A DNA stretch of 13,778 nucleotides, taken from contig DNQP01000246.1 of assembly GCA_003500955.1 (NCBI GenBank), forward strand, positions 1 to 13,778. The letters are read 5' to 3'. The notes beneath the pieces are model-generated. The model was given only the letters and a program-made list of their open reading frames with translations. It searched no databases and was not told where the DNA came from. Shown in pieces: positions 11,840 to 13,778 of this stretch. Numbering within the stretch: the stretch's first letter is position 1; the number at the start of each line of letters is the position of its first letter. The DNA is from Curvibacter sp. GTDB lineage: Bacteria; Pseudomonadota; Gammaproteobacteria; Burkholderiales; Burkholderiaceae_C. Position numbers and translations under genes: made by a program.

Positions 11840-13778
11840 GCGCGCTCCCAAGCGTGAAACCTTTCCAACCAGCCCAAGACCCTCTGCGGCGCGTGTGCAC
11901 GTTTCCACTCGCCGGCTGCGTACTTGTTGGCTTCAGAGAGCGTGGGGTAGGTGTGGATGGTGCCCAGGATCTTGTTCAGGCCCAAGCCGTGCTTCATGGC
12001 CAGCACGTACTCAGCCAGAAGATCGCCCGCGTGTTCCCCGACGATGGTCACGCCCAAAATCTTGTCTTTGCCAGGCACCGTCAGAACCTTGACGAAACCG
12101 TGTGCGGTGCCGTCGGCAATGGCACGATCCAGGTCGTCGATGCCGTATTTCGTGACCTCGAAGGCAATGCCTTTGTCCTGTGCTTCGGTTTCCGAAAGGC
12201 CCACGCGGGCCACTTCCGGATCGGTGAAGGTGGCCCACGGGATGACCGAGTAGTCGGCCTTGAAGCGTTTGAAGCGTCCAAACAGGGCGTTAACCGCCGC
12301 ATACCAGGCCTGGTGTGCAGCCGTGTGGGTGAACTGGAACGGACCCGCCACATCGCCCACCGCGTAGATGTTGGGGTAGAGCGTTTGCAGGTAGTCGTTG
12401 GTCTCGATGGTCTTGCGCGGCGTGAGCGAAATGCCCAGTTCTTCCAGTCCATAACCGCTGACGCGCGGGCTGCGGCCTACGGCACAGAGCAGTTCATCGA
12501 AAGGCACGGCAAGTTCCTCGCCACCGTGCTGGACGATCAGGCGCTTTTCACCATTGGCCATCTCCACACGCACCGCCTGGTGCCCGGTCAGGATGTTCAC
12601 CCCGTCGGCGCGCAGCGAAGCTGCAACCAACTCGCTGACTTCAGGGTCTTCGCGCACCATGATGCGCGGCGCCATCTCCACCTGTGTCACCTCGCTACCC
12701 AGGCGCGCGAAGCTCTGTGCCAGTTCGCTGCCGATGGGGCCGCCGCCCAGCACGACCAGCCGGCGGGGCAGTTCAGTCAGGTTCCATACCGTGTCGCTGG
12801 TCAGAAAGCCTGCCTCTTTCAAACCAGGAATTGGCGGAACGAAAGGGCTGGCCCCGGCGGCAATGACGATGTTGCGGGTACTCAGGGTCTGGGTGCCTCC
12901 ATCGGCCAGCGTCATCTCGACGGTCCAGGGCGAAGTGATGCGCGCATGTCCTTGCAGCACCTGCACCCCCAGCCCCGTGTACCGCTCCACCGAATCGTGC
13001 GGCTCGACCTCACGAATCACGCTGTGTACCCGCTGCATCACAGCGGCAAAATCCACCGTACCCTGGGCGTCCCGCAGCCCAAAGGTCTGCGCCTTTCGCA
13101 GTTGCTTGATCGCCTTGGCCGAGCGAATGAGGGCCTTGCTCGGCACGCAGCCGTAGTTCAGGCAGTCGCCGCCCATCTTGTGACCTTCAATCAGCGTCAC
13201 CTTGGCCTTCACGGCAGCGGCGATATAGGCCGACACCAGGCCGCCCGCGCCTGCCCCGATGACCACCAGGTTGCGGTCAAAACGCTTAGGACGTTCCCAG
13301 CGCGCATACAGCTTGCGCCTTTGCAGCGCGCCCACCACGAACTTCGCCAGCAGCGGAAACACCCCCAGAAGTGCCAGGCTCCCCAGCAGGCCGGGAGACA
13401 GCACGTCACTCGTCGATTCGATCGCCGCCAGCTGGGTACCCGCGTTGACGTAGACCGCCGTGCCCGCCAGCATCCCAACCTGACTGACGATGTAGAACTT
13501 GCGTGCCCCCAGCGTGGTCAGGCCCATCAGCAGGTTGATCAGCCAGAACGGAAACACGGGCACCAGCCGCAGCGTCAGGAGATAGAACGTGCCATCTTTG
13601 GCCAGCCCGTCGTTGATGGGCCGAAGCAGCTTGCCGAAGCGCTGCTGGAAGAAGTCGCGCAGCAAGTAACGCGATACCCAGAAAGCCAGCAGCGCACCCA
13701 CGCTGGAGGCGAACGACACCAGCAGAAGACCCAGCGCCCAGCCGAACATAGCACCCGCAGCCAGGGTGAGGATGGATG
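11836..13778 (-). CDS. VTT-domain membrane / FAD disulfide oxidoreductase fusion (5' truncated)
   Basis: An integral-membrane flavoprotein open to the right edge of the window, with about 646 codons visible. Residue numbers here count from the Met at 13749. Residues 1-140 are the TVP38/DedA-like VTT domain (FASSVGALLAF, TLRLVPVFPFWLINLLMGLT and MLAGTAVYVNAG, several membrane segments). From about 160 the chain is a class I pyridine nucleotide-disulfide oxidoreductase: FAD motif VIGAGAGG, redox pair Cys196 and Cys201 in GGDCLNYGCVPSKAL, NAD(P) motif LGGGPIGSELA, AVGDVAG, and C-terminal HTYPTLSE with the catalytic His-Glu pair. It resembles dihydrolipoamide dehydrogenase and MerA, but has no MerA C-terminal cysteine pair. 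The Met at 13749 is internal: the frame continues upstream with SILTLAAGA, typical VTT sequence. It leads the visible operon and overlaps the DUF547 gene. The substrate is unknown. Confidence 0.88.
   Translation of the reverse strand, partial: SILTLAAGAMFGWALGLLLVSFASSVGALLAFWVSRYLLRDFFQQRFGKLLRPINDGLAKDGTFYLLTLRLVPVFPFWLINLLMGLTTLGARKFYIVSQVGMLAGTAVYVNAGTQLAAIESTSDVLSPGLLGSLALLGVFPLLAKFVVGALQRRKLYARWERPKRFDRNLVVIGAGAGGLVSAYIAAAVKAKVTLIEGHKMGGDCLNYGCVPSKALIRSAKAIKQLRKAQTFGLRDAQGTVDFAAVMQRVHSVIREVEPHDSVERYTGLGVQVLQGHARITSPWTVEMTLADGGTQTLSTRNIVIAAGASPFVPPIPGLKEAGFLTSDTVWNLTELPRRLVVLGGGPIGSELAQSFARLGSEVTQVEMAPRIMVREDPEVSELVAASLRADGVNILTGHQAVRVEMANGEKRLIVQHGGEELAVPFDELLCAVGRSPRVSGYGLEELGISLTPRKTIETNDYLQTLYPNIYAVGDVAGPFQFTHTAAHQAWYAAVNALFGRFKRFKADYSVIPWATFTDPEVARVGLSETEAQDKGIAFEVTKYGIDDLDRAIADGTAHGFVKVLTVPGKDKILGVTIVGEHAGDLLAEYVLAMKHGLGLNKILGTIHTYPTLSEANKYAAGEWKRAHAPQRVLGWLERFHAWERA

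Noticed and set aside
11836..13778. Mercuric reductase (MerA)
   Set aside because: The redox motif is similar, but there is no C-terminal cysteine pair or HMA domain, the N-terminus is a VTT membrane domain, and no mer genes are near.
1..13778. CRISPR arrays, tRNA genes, IS elements, riboswitches
   Set aside because: No regularly spaced repeats, no cloverleaf or CCA-ending structure, no transposase or terminal inverted repeats, and no recognisable riboswitch core were found on reading both strands.

Overview
The window looks like a GC-rich betaproteobacterial chromosome, most likely Burkholderiales (Comamonadaceae or a close relative). The basis is protein character (type II haloacid dehalogenase, glutathione reductase, VTT-fused flavoprotein, Phn-type ABC transporter) and codon use with strong G/C third positions. 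No rRNA, tRNA or other lineage marker is present, so this placement is an inference. No IS element, CRISPR array or integrase was seen.

Left part (1-2665), a patchwork of small units: the 3' end of a type II haloacid dehalogenase gene (+), a small NrtS-like nitrate/nitrite transporter (+, GTG start), and an AraC-family regulator (-) whose stop codon abuts the nrtS stop. The regulator is divergent from a two-gene redox unit (+): an AhpD-like CXXC peroxidase-family protein whose stop overlaps the start of a WCGVC thioredoxin-like protein. The 98-bp divergent intergenic region holds two plausible overlapping promoters and an inverted repeat.

Right part (2720-13778), all on the minus strand. Read 5' to 3' from the right edge it encodes: VTT-domain/FAD disulfide oxidoreductase (truncated by the window edge), DUF547 exported protein, TIGR04283-type GT2 glycosyltransferase, TIGR04282/DUF2064-type transferase, a free-standing oxidoreductase of the kind usually fused to the N-terminus of SelD, PhnD-, PhnE- and PhnC-like transporter subunits, a divergent metallophosphoesterase-like protein, and a methylthioadenosine-phosphorylase homologue. 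Nearly all junctions are ATGA/GTGA overlaps or gaps of a few bases, so these ten genes are very probably one translationally coupled operon. A glutathione reductase gene follows after 65 bp.

TIGR04282 and TIGR04283 are families first defined by association with the radical-SAM 'rSAM_SeCys' protein, now recognised as ArsS of arsenosugar biosynthesis. The operon is therefore best read as the downstream part of an arsenosugar (or related arsenic/selenium) pathway, with arsM/arsS expected outside the window. The notable proposal is that this operon supplies the steps after ArsS. The MTAP homologue would phosphorolyse 5'-deoxy-5'-dimethylarsinoyl-adenosine to adenine and an arsenic-containing ribose-1-phosphate, the DUF2064 protein would activate it or otherwise transfer it, the GT2 enzyme would attach it to an aglycone, and the Phn-like transporter would handle an oxyanion or arsenical. 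The gene content is seen directly; the pathway is an inference.
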